Shown here piece after piece: positions 8,515 through 16,732 of a stretch of DNA of 64,000 nucleotides (positions are counted from its first letter, which is position 1; each line of letters starts with the position of its first letter). Source of the DNA: Pseudomonas sp. LD120 (GTDB taxonomy: Bacteria; Pseudomonadota; Gammaproteobacteria; Pseudomonadales; Pseudomonadaceae). A program made the position numbers and the translations under genes. The stretch lies in the NCBI RefSeq assembly GCF_009861525.1, contig NZ_WVHL01000005.1, forward strand, positions 1,612,001 through 1,676,000. Direction: 5' to 3'. Below the pieces are notes generated by a model. It was not told where the DNA came from. It was given only the letters and a program-made list of their open reading frames with translations, and did no database searches.

Positions 8515-9114
8515 TCAGCCGACGTGGAAGGTCTGCCCCGTCTGCAGGCCTTCAACGCTCTTGGCGTAGGCCAGGGCGACGTCGGCTGCCGGCACCGGCT
8601 TGAAACCGCGGAAGTACGGGGCGTAACTGTCCATGGCTTCCTGCAGCACGTTGGGGCTGATGGAGTTGACTCGCAGGCCCCGGGGCAGCTCGATGGCGGC
8701 GGCCCGCACGAAACTGTCGATGGCGCCGTTGACCAGGGCCGCCGAGGCGCCGCTGCGGATCGGGTCGTGGCTCAGCACGCCGGTGGTGAAGGTGAAGGAC
8801 GCACCGTCGTTGGCGTATTCGCGGCCGATCAGCAGCAGGTTGACCTGGCCCATCAGTTTGTCGTGCAGGCCCAGGCTGAAGTGTTCGGCGGTCATTTCTG
8901 CCAAGGGGGCGAAAGTGACGTTGCCTGCGGCACAGACCAGCGCATCGAAGCGACCGGTCTTTTCGAACAGTGCGCGGATCGACTGGGCATCACTGATATC
9001 CACCTGGAAGTCACCGCTGGTGCGGCCGATACGGATCACTTCGTGGCGCTGGGACAGTTCCCGGTCTACCGCCGAGCCAATGGTGCCGTTGGCACCGATC
9101 AAGAGAATCTTCAT
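8515..9114 (-). CDS. Short-chain dehydrogenase/reductase
   Basis: A 199-residue NAD(P)-dependent SDR. The ATG at 9114 begins MKILLIGANGTIGSAVDREL, whose GANGTIG matches the Rossmann glycine motif. A downstream VCAAGNV equals the NAG motif. In place of the usual YxxxK, the region GASAALVNGAIDSFVRAAAIEL lacks the catalytic tyrosine. This is a feature of a small atypical SDR group still annotated as short-chain dehydrogenase. The frame extends to 9606 without a plausible N-terminus. The gene is divergent from a LysR regulator with 102 bases between them, so that regulator is a good candidate to control it. Confidence 0.85.
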   Translation of the reverse strand: MKILLIGANGTIGSAVDRELSQRHEVIRIGRTSGDFQVDISDAQSIRALFEKTGRFDALVCAAGNVTFAPLAEMTAEHFSLGLHDKLMGQVNLLLIGREYANDGASFTFTTGVLSHDPIRSGASAALVNGAIDSFVRAAAIELPRGLRVNSISPNVLQEAMDSYAPYFRGFKPVPAADVALAYAKSVEGLQTGQTFHVG

Positions 9115-9216
9115 GGGCTGTTCCTCGAAAAGGGGACGAGGTTGCAGTCTAGAGTGGTTTTTTTCATGGATTAACGTGCTAATAGGCAACCTTTGGTTTT
9201 CAAATGGAAACAATCC

Positions 9217-10125
9217 ATGAGCGAGATGGATGATCTGGCGGCGTTTGCGGTGCTGGTGGAAGCTGGCAGTTTCACCCAGGCGGCCCAACAACTGGGGTGC
9301 AGCAAGGGCCAGTTGTCCAAGCGCATCAGTGCTCTGGAGGCGCGCTACGCCGTGGTCCTGTTGCAGCGCACCACCCGGCGCCTGGATCTGACAGCCGCCG
9401 GTGCGGCGTTGCTGCCTCAGGCCCAGGCGCTGGTGGCCCAGGTGGAGCGTGCGCATCAGGCCCTGGCCCGGCTCAAGGACGACATGGCCGGGCCGGTGCG
9501 CCTGACTGTGCCGGTTTCGTTGGGGGAAACCTTTTTCGATGGCCTGCTGCTGGAATTCTCGCTGCACTATCCCCAGGTGCAGATCGAGCTGGACCTGAAC
9601 AACCATTACCGTGACCTGACCCGGGAAGGTTTCGACCTTGCCGTGCGTTCAGAGGTGGCCAACGATCAGCGGCTGGTGGCCCGGCCGCTGCTGGCCTGGC
9701 ACGAAATGACCTGCGCCAGTCCGGCCTACCTGGAGCGATACGGCGAACCGCAGACGCCTAGGGAGCTGGCCGAGCATCGTTGCCTGCTCAACAGTCATTA
9801 CAGCGGCCGAGAAGAGTGGCTGTATCACCAGCGCCATGAACTGCTGCGGGTGCGGGTCAATGGCTCCTTTGCCAGCAACCACTACAACCTGCTGAAGAAG
9901 GCCGCCCTGGTGGGGGCGGGCATCGCCCGGCTGCCGTCCTACCTGCTGCACGGCGAGCTGGCGGACGGTCGCCTGCGCTGGCTGCTGCGCGACTACCAGA
10001 CCCGCAGCATGCCGATGTACCTGGTGCACCCCTATCAGGGTGGTTTGCCCAAGCGCACCCAGGTACTGGTCGACTACCTGATGGACTGGTTCCGCCGCAG
10101 TGGCGAGGCCCTGGATCGTTTGTAG
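9217..10125 (+). CDS. LysR-family transcriptional regulator
   Basis: A 302-residue regulator from the ATG at 9217 (MSEMDDLAAFAVLVEAGSF). Residues 1-60 are the winged helix-turn-helix, with FTQAAQQLGCSKGQLSKRIS as recognition helices and a RTTRRLDLTAAG wing. The rest is a periplasmic-binding-protein-like effector domain (PVRLTVPVSLGETFFDGLL, then FDLAVRSEVAND). This form is close to the AaeR/DmlR-like subgroup often found beside oxidoreductases. It is divergent from the SDR gene at 8515-9114, which suggests control of that gene; the inducer is unknown. Confidence 0.92.
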   Translation: MSEMDDLAAFAVLVEAGSFTQAAQQLGCSKGQLSKRISALEARYAVVLLQRTTRRLDLTAAGAALLPQAQALVAQVERAHQALARLKDDMAGPVRLTVPVSLGETFFDGLLLEFSLHYPQVQIELDLNNHYRDLTREGFDLAVRSEVANDQRLVARPLLAWHEMTCASPAYLERYGEPQTPRELAEHRCLLNSHYSGREEWLYHQRHELLRVRVNGSFASNHYNLLKKAALVGAGIARLPSYLLHGELADGRLRWLLRDYQTRSMPMYLVHPYQGGLPKRTQVLVDYLMDWFRRSGEALDRL

Positions 10126-10196
10126 TCGCGGCAAGTGGGCGGCGGACTTGAATCTGTTGAAGGGCTTGCGGCCCTTTTCGCAGCCTGAGGCAGCGG

Positions 10197-10706
10197 TTAG
10201 CGGGACGTGGGGCGAAAGTGTCGGGCGAGCAAACGGTCGAGGGAAAACACCCCCGGGCCCCGGGCCATCAACAACAGCAGGATCGCCGCCCAGGTGCCGT
10301 GGGTCGGGTAGGCATCCGGGTAGACGAACACTTGGATGGTCAGGGTCATCCCCAGCAACGCCAGGGCGGAAAAGCGGGTCGCCAGGCCCAGCAGGATCAA
10401 CACGGGGAACAAGTGTTCGGCAAAGGCTGCCAGATGCGCCGCCACCTCCGGTGACAGCACGGGCACGTGATACTCGCTCTGAAACAATGGAATGGTCGAA
10501 TCCGCCAAGCGCGGCCAGCCCAGTTCGAAGGTGCCGGAGAACAGGTCGATGGCCAGTCCCTCGATCTTGGTCTGGCCGGATTTCCAGAACACCGCGGCGA
10601 TGGAAAAGCGCGCGATAAAGGCGATCAGGCTGTAGGGAATACGCTCGAACCCTTGAATGATTCGGTGCAGCAGTCCGCTAACGGGGGCAGGTGTCTGGGT
10701 GTTCAT
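10197..10706 (-). CDS. DoxX-family membrane protein of the bufferin operon
   Basis: A 169-residue protein from the ATG at 10706, with four hydrophobic segments and the DoxX marks RFSIAAVFWKSGQTKI and ATRFSALALLGMTLTIQVFVYP. Its start is 2 bases after the end of the DUF2063 gene, so it belongs to the operon that runs from 12691 to 10197. DoxX proteins commonly close bufferin operons; whether this one acts in redox supply or in the membrane handling of the peptide is unknown. A longer start at 10772 overlaps the upstream gene and is unlikely. Confidence 0.88.
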   Translation of the reverse strand: MNTQTPAPVSGLLHRIIQGFERIPYSLIAFIARFSIAAVFWKSGQTKIEGLAIDLFSGTFELGWPRLADSTIPLFQSEYHVPVLSPEVAAHLAAFAEHLFPVLILLGLATRFSALALLGMTLTIQVFVYPDAYPTHGTWAAILLLLMARGPGVFSLDRLLARHFRPTSR

Positions 10707-10708
10707 GG

Positions 10709-11479
10709 TCAAGCCTTTTGGTGAGGTTGCAGGTCGATGAGGGCGCCGTGGGCCAGCAGCAGGCCCAGGCACTGGCCCAGATCGAAGTCTGCCTGGGCGT
10801 CCAGGGCATAAGCGGCGGCGATTTCCAGCGGCCAGTGGTGGCGCAGGCTGTTGATGAAAGTCAGGCAGCCGAGGTCGATGGCGATCACCTCAACTTCGAG
10901 GTTATTGCGCAGCACCAGTGCGTACTGAGCCTGATGCAGGTTGAACTGCGGCCACTGTTCAGCGCCTTGGTGGGCGGCCCATAGGGTCACGACCGCGAAG
11001 CGCGAGTGCAAGGTGCGCAGTGATGGATGCAGTTGCAACTGCAGTTGGCCGAGGCTGTCGGGTTGGTTCATCGCGCTCAGTAGGCGTGCGTGTTCCAGGG
11101 GGCGGGCGTCGGCGGCGTGGTAGGCCTCGACCCGCAAGCGTTCCAGTCGTGCGACGTCGGCCAGATAAGGCAGGGAAGCCGCAGGGGCGAAGCCCTGGAT
11201 GAAGTCGCCAAAGTCCTGGCCGTAATCGCTGAGCAGCGGGCTGCGCGGGGCGTAGTCCTGGGCGTAGAGACGAGCCATGGCATTGAAAAACGCCTCGCCC
11301 ACCAGTTGCATCACCACAGGGAAGGTGTCGGCCAAGGCCTTGAGCAACGAGCTTTGCACGTTGTTGCGATAGACCGCGAAGCGGCTCGCCGGGTCGGCGC
11401 CATTGCTGCTGCACAGCCCCGCTGGACAGCCTGGTTCGGCGCGCAATAGGGCGCTGGCAAAATCCGCTTGGCTGCTCAT
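10709..11479 (-). CDS. DUF2063 protein, MNIO partner (BufC-like)
   Basis: A 256-residue protein. The first 90 residues (FASALLRAEPGCPAGL, then RFAVYRNNVQSSLLKALADTFPVV) match the DUF2063 putative DNA-binding domain, which in MNIO operons acts as the partner or peptide-recognition protein of the DUF692 enzyme. The C-terminal half is less conserved. It overlaps the upstream MNIO gene by 4 bases (ATGA), which indicates translational coupling. From the known family the protein should bring the precursor peptide to the MNIO; direct DNA binding is not supported. Confidence 0.88.
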   Translation of the reverse strand: MSSQADFASALLRAEPGCPAGLCSSNGADPASRFAVYRNNVQSSLLKALADTFPVVMQLVGEAFFNAMARLYAQDYAPRSPLLSDYGQDFGDFIQGFAPAASLPYLADVARLERLRVEAYHAADARPLEHARLLSAMNQPDSLGQLQLQLHPSLRTLHSRFAVVTLWAAHQGAEQWPQFNLHQAQYALVLRNNLEVEVIAIDLGCLTFINSLRHHWPLEIAAAYALDAQADFDLGQCLGLLLAHGALIDLQPHQKA

Positions 11480-12369
11480 CGCTGCACCTGGGCACAGAGC
11501 AACAGCGCTTCGGCCTGGCAGGCTTCAGCTTGGAGAGTGGCAAAGGCCGGTATCTGGTTGTCTCGTTCGATCAACGTGGCCATCGGGCCGATGCGCTCGA
11601 GTACCTGCTGGAACAGGCTCCAGACGGCTCGGTCCACCGGTGCGCCATGATCGTCGATCAACAAGCGGTCGCCAAGGCTGTCCTGGTCTTCAGCGAACCC
11701 CGCCAAGTGGATTTCCCCCACGGCGTGCAGCGGCAGCGCTTGCAAATAGGTCAGTGGATCGCGCTGATGATTGATGCAGGAGACATACAGGTTGTTGACG
11801 TCCAGCAACAGGCCACAGCCGCTGCGCTGGATCACCTCCTGGATGAAGTCGGTCTCGTCCAGGGTCGAGCGCTGGAACTGCAGATAGGTGGCCGGGTTTT
11901 CCAGCAGCATGTTGCGGCCCAGGTGGTTCTGCACCTGATCGATGTGTTCGCAGACCCGGTTCAGGGTCGGCACGTCGTAGGCCAGGGGCAGCAGATCATT
12001 GAGAAACACCGGGCCGTGGCTGGACCAGGCCAGGTGTTCGGAGAATGACTGCGGTTGATAGCGCTCGATCAAGGTCGCCAGCCGATCCAGATGGCGGGAG
12101 TCCAAAGGCCCCTCGCCACCGATGGACAGGCCGACGCCATGCAGCGACAGCGCATAGCGTTCGCGGATCAACCCCAGGTAATGATGAAAGGGCCCGCCCG
12201 CCACCATGTAGTTCTCGGCATGCACCTCGAAAAAACCGATATCGGGCCGTTGTTCGAGCACCTCCTGGAAATGCTCGGTCTTCAGGCCCAGGCCGGCGCG
12301 GGCTGGCAGGTTTGCAGCTCGCGCCTGAATGCCGTGGCGAGGACCTTGGATCAGGGCTGTGTTCATCAT
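11476..12369 (-). CDS. DUF692 multinuclear non-heme iron oxidase (BufB-like)
   Basis: MNIO enzyme with a TIM-barrel fold that uses iron and oxygen to modify cysteines of a partner peptide. All family motifs are present in order: FFEVHAENY, LHGVGLSIGG, SEHLAWSSHG, LENPATYLQF, LLDVNNLYVSCINH, GEIHLAGF, DDHGAPVD and ERDNQIP. They provide the His, Glu, Asp and Asn ligands of the iron cluster. I place the start at the ATG at 12369; a GTG at 12375 is also possible. The substrate is almost certainly the DUF2282 peptide encoded 22 bases upstream. The product would be a copper-chelating modified periplasmic peptide, as known for bufferins. Confidence 0.93.
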   Translation of the reverse strand: MMNTALIQGPRHGIQARAANLPARAGLGLKTEHFQEVLEQRPDIGFFEVHAENYMVAGGPFHHYLGLIRERYALSLHGVGLSIGGEGPLDSRHLDRLATLIERYQPQSFSEHLAWSSHGPVFLNDLLPLAYDVPTLNRVCEHIDQVQNHLGRNMLLENPATYLQFQRSTLDETDFIQEVIQRSGCGLLLDVNNLYVSCINHQRDPLTYLQALPLHAVGEIHLAGFAEDQDSLGDRLLIDDHGAPVDRAVWSLFQQVLERIGPMATLIERDNQIPAFATLQAEACQAEALLLCAQVQR

Positions 12370-12391
12370 CGACACTCAGGCAGGCGCAAGA

Positions 12392-12691
12392 TCAGGACTT
12401 GGCCTTGAAGGCTTCGAGCTGGCCGAAACCTGTAGGCGAAGTGCTACTGGTGGTTTTTTCGCAGGTGCCTTTGGGGACCAGCTTCCAGGCGTTGGCCTGG
12501 TCGTTGACTTTGGAGGTCCCGGCGCAAGTGGTGCCAGCGCCCGCGGCGCAGTCGTTCTTGCCTTTGAGGGCCACGCCGAAGCATTTCTCCATGTCGGCGG
12601 CTTGGGCAGTGGCAGGCAGGGCGGCGACGCTCAGGGCGGAGCCCAGGGCCAGAACCAGGGCGGTGGTGGACAGGGTGCGAGTAGTGCTCAT
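12392..12691 (-). CDS. DUF2282 bufferin-type precursor peptide (BufA1-like)
   Basis: A 99-residue secreted peptide and first gene of the MNIO operon. Residues 1-31 form a Sec signal ending AQA. The mature part carries four Cys (37, 48, 56, 77) in the order EKCFGVA, GKNDCA, TTCAG and PKGTCEK, which is the DUF2282 pattern. In characterised bufferins the MNIO turns Cys residues into heterocycles that bind copper in the periplasm; that this happens here is inference from family and context. Its order with BufB, BufC and DoxX genes is the standard operon layout. Confidence 0.92.
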   Translation of the reverse strand: MSTTRTLSTTALVLALGSALSVAALPATAQAADMEKCFGVALKGKNDCAAGAGTTCAGTSKVNDQANAWKLVPKGTCEKTTSSTSPTGFGQLEAFKAKS

Positions 12692-12745
12692 GGTGTATCT
12701 CCAAAGAGGGGAAGGTAAGGAAGCATTGGTGCTTGCTTACCCCTC

Positions 12746-12772
12746 TAGAGAGGGCTTGTCGGGATTTGTTAC
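12746..12772 (-). promoter_or_regulatory. Candidate ECF-type promoter of the bufferin operon
   Basis: Read on the minus strand, GTAAC (12772-12768) is followed after 16 bases by TCTCTA (12751-12746), about 55 bases before the precursor start. Bufferin-type operons in other bacteria are driven by an ECF sigma factor with a GTAAC-like -35 element. A dyad CCCTCT/AGAGGG overlaps the -10. No sigma factor gene lies in the window, so this is only a candidate. Confidence 0.35.
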
Positions 12773-12816
12773 AAGGCGGTGTGGTTTTTTCTATCGATCT
12801 TTTTCCGGGCAATAAA

Positions 12817-12838
12817 AAACGGCCCCGAAGGGCCGTTT
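12817..12838. terminator. Intrinsic terminator after the bra operon
   Basis: The stem AAACGGCCC / GGGCCGTTT with loop CGAA lies just downstream of braG. On the minus strand it is followed by a run of T (A run at 12814-12819 on the plus strand). Confidence 0.9.
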
Positions 12839-12854
12839 CCATTGACGCAGGTAC

Positions 12855-13556
12855 TCAGCCGCCCAGGTAGGCTTCGCGCACCTTGGGGTCGGTCAAGAGC
12901 TGTTCACCGGTGCCTTGCATCACCACCCGACCGTTTTCCAGCACGTAGGCGCGGTCGGCGATCTTCAGCGCTTGGTTGGCGTTCTGCTCCACCAGGAACA
13001 CCGTCACGCCGTCGCGGCGCAGTTGTTCGATGATGTCGAAGATCTGCTGGATGATGATCGGCGCCAAGCCCAGGGACGGTTCGTCCAGCAGCAACAGCTT
13101 GGGCTTGCTCATCAGCGCGCGGCCGATGGCGAGCATTTGCTGTTCGCCACCGGACATGGTGCCGCCGCGCTGGCTGAAGCGTTCCTTGAGCCGTGGGAAC
13201 AAGTGCAAGACCTTATCCATCTGCTCCTGGTAGTCGCCCTTGTCAGTGAAGAAACCGCCCATGGCGAGGTTTTCTTCCACGGTCAGGCGAGCAAACACCC
13301 GACGGCCTTCCGGCACCACGGCAATGCTCTTGCGCATGATCTGCGCCGAGCTTTGCCCCACCAGCTCTTCACCCAGGTAACGGATGCTGCCGCTGTGGGC
13401 CTGAGGCGAACCGCAGAGGGTCATCAGCAGGGTGGATTTGCCGGCGCCGTTGGCGCCGATCAGGGTGACGATCTCGCCCTGGCGGATCTCCACGTTGACG
13501 CTGTGCAAGGCCTGAATCTTGCCGTAGAAGGTGGAAACGTTTTCGAACTGCAGCAT
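12855..13556 (-). CDS. braG: Branched-chain amino-acid ABC transporter ATPase (LivF/BraG)
   Basis: Second ATPase subunit of the high-affinity Leu/Ile/Val importer, 233 residues. Visible are the Walker A GANGAGKST, signature LSGGEQQML-like MSGGEQQMLAIGRAL, Walker B KLLLLDEPSLGL and the switch His region FLVEQN. It is last in the operon, next to the stop of braF (one base apart), and is followed by a terminator. Confidence 0.95.
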   Translation of the reverse strand: MLQFENVSTFYGKIQALHSVNVEIRQGEIVTLIGANGAGKSTLLMTLCGSPQAHSGSIRYLGEELVGQSSAQIMRKSIAVVPEGRRVFARLTVEENLAMGGFFTDKGDYQEQMDKVLHLFPRLKERFSQRGGTMSGGEQQMLAIGRALMSKPKLLLLDEPSLGLAPIIIQQIFDIIEQLRRDGVTVFLVEQNANQALKIADRAYVLENGRVVMQGTGEQLLTDPKVREAYLGG

Positions 13557-14324
13557 TTACGCTTCCCCCAGGTAGGCTTTGATCACTTCGGGATTGTCGC
13601 GGATCTGTTCCGGTGTGCCGTCGGCCAGGGGCGTGCCCTGGTTGATCACGACGATATGGTCGGAAATGCTCATGACCAGTTTCATGTCGTGTTCGATCAG
13701 TAGCACGGTGACGTTGTGCTCTTCGCGCAACATGCTGATCAGCGCTTTGAGGTCTTCGGTTTCCTTGGGGTTCAGGCCCGCGGCCGGTTCGTCGAGCATG
13801 AGAATCCGTGGGCGGGTCATCATGCAGCGGGCGATTTCCAGGCGGCGTTGCTGACCGTAGGCCAGGGTGCCGGCGGGGCGGTTGGCGAATTCACGCAGGT
13901 TGACCTTGTCCAGCCAGTAGCCGGCGTACTCCATGGCCTCGCGTTCGCTCTTGCGAAACGCTTTGGTCTTGAACAGACCGGCCAGGAAATTGGTGTTCAA
14001 GTGACGGTGCTGGGCGATCAACAGGTTCTCGACCGCGGTCATGTCCTTGAACAAGCGTACGTTCTGGAAGGTCCGCACCACGCCCTTGCGGGCGATCTGG
14101 TGCCCAGGCAAGCCTTCGATCGGCTCGCCGTCCAGGAGGATGCTACCGGCGCTGGGCTGGTAGAAGCCGGTCAGGCAGTTGAACACTGTGGTCTTGCCGG
14201 CGCCGTTCGGGCCGATCAGCGCCACCACTTGTTTTTCCTTGACGCTCAAGGCCACGCCGTTGACCGCCAGCAGGCCGCCGAAACGCATCGACAGGCCCGT
14301 TACTTTGAGGATCTCACGGCTCAT
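13557..14324 (-). CDS. braF: Branched-chain amino-acid ABC transporter ATPase (LivG/BraF)
   Basis: First ATPase subunit of the same importer, 255 residues. It shows Walker A GPNGAGKTT, the long NVRLFKDMTAVENLL insertion typical of LivG, the signature LAYGQQRRLEIAR, Walker B RILMLDEPAAGL and VLLIEHDM. It overlaps braE by 4 bases and braG follows directly, so the proteins are translationally coupled. Confidence 0.95.
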   Translation of the reverse strand: MSREILKVTGLSMRFGGLLAVNGVALSVKEKQVVALIGPNGAGKTTVFNCLTGFYQPSAGSILLDGEPIEGLPGHQIARKGVVRTFQNVRLFKDMTAVENLLIAQHRHLNTNFLAGLFKTKAFRKSEREAMEYAGYWLDKVNLREFANRPAGTLAYGQQRRLEIARCMMTRPRILMLDEPAAGLNPKETEDLKALISMLREEHNVTVLLIEHDMKLVMSISDHIVVINQGTPLADGTPEQIRDNPEVIKAYLGEA

Positions 14325-15577
14325 TTACGCAGCTCCATGTGAGGACGTTGCATGGGCAGCAGACCTTGAGGACGCCAGATCATCATCAGCACCATCATGG
14401 CGCCGAACATCAACATCCGGTATTCGCTGAATTCACGCATCATTTCAGGCAAGAGGATCATCACGATCGCCGCCAGGATTACACCCAGTTGCGAGCCCAT
14501 GCCACCCAGCACGACGATGGCGAGGATGATCGCCGACTCGATGAAGGTGAACGACTCCGGGGTCACCAGGCCTTGGCGCGCGGCGAAGAAGCTGCCGGCG
14601 AAACCGGCAAACGCCGCGCCCAGGGTAAAGGCCGAGAGCTTGATCACGGTGGGGTTCAGGCCCAGAGCACGGCAAGCGATTTCGTCTTCGCGCAGGGCTT
14701 CCCAGGCGCGGCCAATCGGCATGCGCAGCAGGCGGTTGATGACGAACAATGCCGCCAGCGCCAGCAACAGGGCTACCAGGTAAAGGAAGATCACCTTGTT
14801 GATCGAGTTGTATTGCAGGCCGAAGTACTCGTGGAAGGTCTGCATGCCTTGCGCTGCCTTGCGCTCGAAGGTCAGGCCGAAGAAGGTCGGCTTGTCGATG
14901 TTGCTGATGCCGTTGGGGCCGCCGGTAAGATCGGTCATGTTGCGCAGCAGCAGACGGATGATTTCACCGAAGCCCAAGGTCACGATGGCCAGGTAGTCAC
15001 CCCGCAGGCGCAGCACCGGGAAGCCCAGCAGGAAGCCGAAGGTGGCGGCCATCATCCCGGCGATTGGCAGGCAGATCCAGAAGCTCAGGCCGAAGTAGTG
15101 CGATAGCAGCGCGTAGCTGTAGGCGCCGACGGCATAAAAGCCCACGTAGCCCAAGTCCAGCAGGCCGGCCAGACCGACGACGATGTTCAGGCCCAGGCCC
15201 AGCATCACGTAGATCAGGATCAGCGTGGCGATGTCCACCGCGCCGCGGGAGCCGAAGAACGGCCAGACCAGGGCAACGACGATCAGCGCCAGGATAATCC
15301 AGCGTTGGGTGCCCGGCAGGGTCAGGAAGTTGCTGGCCTTGGCCGGAATCAGCGGCATGCTGGGAGAAGACTTCCAGGCGGCGCTGATCTGGCTATGGAA
15401 CAGCACCCGCAGGAACATCAGCACCGAGCACACCGCGATGGTGGCGAGAATGGCCGGGCTGGTGTTGTGCACTTCCAGGTTGATGCCGACGATGGTCAGT
15501 TTCAGGCCCAGTACCGGATACGCTACAGCCCAGACCAACAGGGCGCTGAACAGCGCCGATTTAAGATTCCTAGTCAT
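14321..15577 (-). CDS. braE: Branched-chain amino-acid ABC transporter permease (LivM/BraE)
   Basis: Inner-membrane permease, 418 residues, with roughly ten hydrophobic segments. The BPD_transp_2 signature LGLGLNIVVGLAGLLDLGYV and the EAA-like loop REDEIACRALGLNPTVIKL are clear. The extended N-terminal part (about 110 residues before the core) is normal for the pseudomonad protein. It overlaps braD by 4 bases and braF by 4 bases. Confidence 0.95.
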   Translation of the reverse strand: MTRNLKSALFSALLVWAVAYPVLGLKLTIVGINLEVHNTSPAILATIAVCSVLMFLRVLFHSQISAAWKSSPSMPLIPAKASNFLTLPGTQRWIILALIVVALVWPFFGSRGAVDIATLILIYVMLGLGLNIVVGLAGLLDLGYVGFYAVGAYSYALLSHYFGLSFWICLPIAGMMAATFGFLLGFPVLRLRGDYLAIVTLGFGEIIRLLLRNMTDLTGGPNGISNIDKPTFFGLTFERKAAQGMQTFHEYFGLQYNSINKVIFLYLVALLLALAALFVINRLLRMPIGRAWEALREDEIACRALGLNPTVIKLSAFTLGAAFAGFAGSFFAARQGLVTPESFTFIESAIILAIVVLGGMGSQLGVILAAIVMILLPEMMREFSEYRMLMFGAMMVLMMIWRPQGLLPMQRPHMELRK

Positions 15578-16497
15578 ACTTTCTCAACCTCCGGACGGCC
15601 CAGAATGCCGGTCGGACGGAACAACAGCACCAGAACCAACAGGCCGAACGCCACGACGTCCTTGTACTGGTCGCCGAACACGTCAGCGCCAAAGGCTTCA
15701 GCCACCCCCAGCACCAGCCCGCCGAGCATCGCGCCCGGGATACTGCCGATGCCGCCCAGAACCGCTGCGGTAAAGGCTTTGAGGCCCACCAGGAAGCCGG
15801 CATTGGGGTTGATCACACCGTATTGCATGCTCAGCAACACCGCGGCGACAGCTGCCAGCGCGGCGCCGATCACGAAGGTCAGGGCGATGATGTTGTTGGT
15901 ATTGATCCCCAGGAGGTTGGCCATCTTGATGTCCTCGGCACAGGCACGGCAGGCGCGCCCCAGGCGAGAACGAGAGATGAACAGCGTCAAGCCGAGCATG
16001 GCGATGAGGGTCACCACGAATACCACGATCTGCATGTAGGAAATCAGCACTTCATGTGCACCACCTGGCCCGATGGAGATGTTGCCCGGGATCAGGTTGG
16101 GGATGGATTTGTCCTTGGAGTCTTGCGCCAGCAGAACCGTGTTCTGCAGGAAGATCGACATACCGATGGCAGAGATCAGCGGGATCAGGCGGTTACTGCC
16201 TCGCAAGGGGCGGTAGGCGATCCGTTCGATGCTATAGCCGTAGGCACTGGTGACAACGATGCTCGCGATAAAGGCTGCGGTCATCAACAGCGGCACACTG
16301 TCGAGTCCCATCATGGCCAGCCCGGCGATGGCGATGAACGCCACGTAGGAGCCGATCATGTACACCTCGCCGTGGGCGAAGTTGATCATTCCAATGATGC
16401 CGTAAACCATCGTATAGCCGATGGCAATCAAGGCATACGTGCTGCCAACGGTGAGACCGTTAACCAGCTGTTGGAAAAAGTGATAGATGTCAGGCAT
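15574..16497 (-). CDS. braD: Branched-chain amino-acid ABC transporter permease (LivH/BraD)
   Basis: Inner-membrane permease, 307 residues, that pairs with BraE. The N-terminal VNGLTVGSTYALIAIGYTMV and INFAHGEVYMIGSYVA are the LivH signatures, and RACAEDIKMANLLGI is the coupling loop to the ATPases. It is the first gene of the braDEFG block and starts 236 bases after the end of braC, with a hairpin in the gap, so membrane subunits are probably expressed below the binding protein. Confidence 0.95.
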   Translation of the reverse strand: MPDIYHFFQQLVNGLTVGSTYALIAIGYTMVYGIIGMINFAHGEVYMIGSYVAFIAIAGLAMMGLDSVPLLMTAAFIASIVVTSAYGYSIERIAYRPLRGSNRLIPLISAIGMSIFLQNTVLLAQDSKDKSIPNLIPGNISIGPGGAHEVLISYMQIVVFVVTLIAMLGLTLFISRSRLGRACRACAEDIKMANLLGINTNNIIALTFVIGAALAAVAAVLLSMQYGVINPNAGFLVGLKAFTAAVLGGIGSIPGAMLGGLVLGVAEAFGADVFGDQYKDVVAFGLLVLVLLFRPTGILGRPEVEKV

Positions 16498-16682
16498 TAA
16501 CTACGCTCCTAAAAACCTGATACGCATTTCACTGGTGGAGTCATTTTCCCGCCCAGGCCCCGTGGATCTGCACCCACTTCGGGCTGGGTTTTGCCAGCGA
16601 ACCGCTGATGACGGTTTTGAGATTTTCAGGTGGGGAGGCTCCCGGATCACGGGGGCACGGCCCATACACTCATTCGTAAAAC

Positions 16683-16708
16683 AAAGCCCACGGCACGCCG
16701 TGGGCTTT
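16683..16708 (-). terminator. Hairpin between braC and braD
   Basis: A 12-bp perfect stem AAAGCCCACGGC / GCCGTGGGCTTT lies 25 bases after the braC stop and 186 bases before braD. It can act as an intrinsic (possibly partial) terminator that lets braC mRNA exceed that of the permease genes, as usual for ABC importers. Confidence 0.75.
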
Positions 16709-16732
16709 ATTGGCAGTCAGTCAGGGCGCGCC

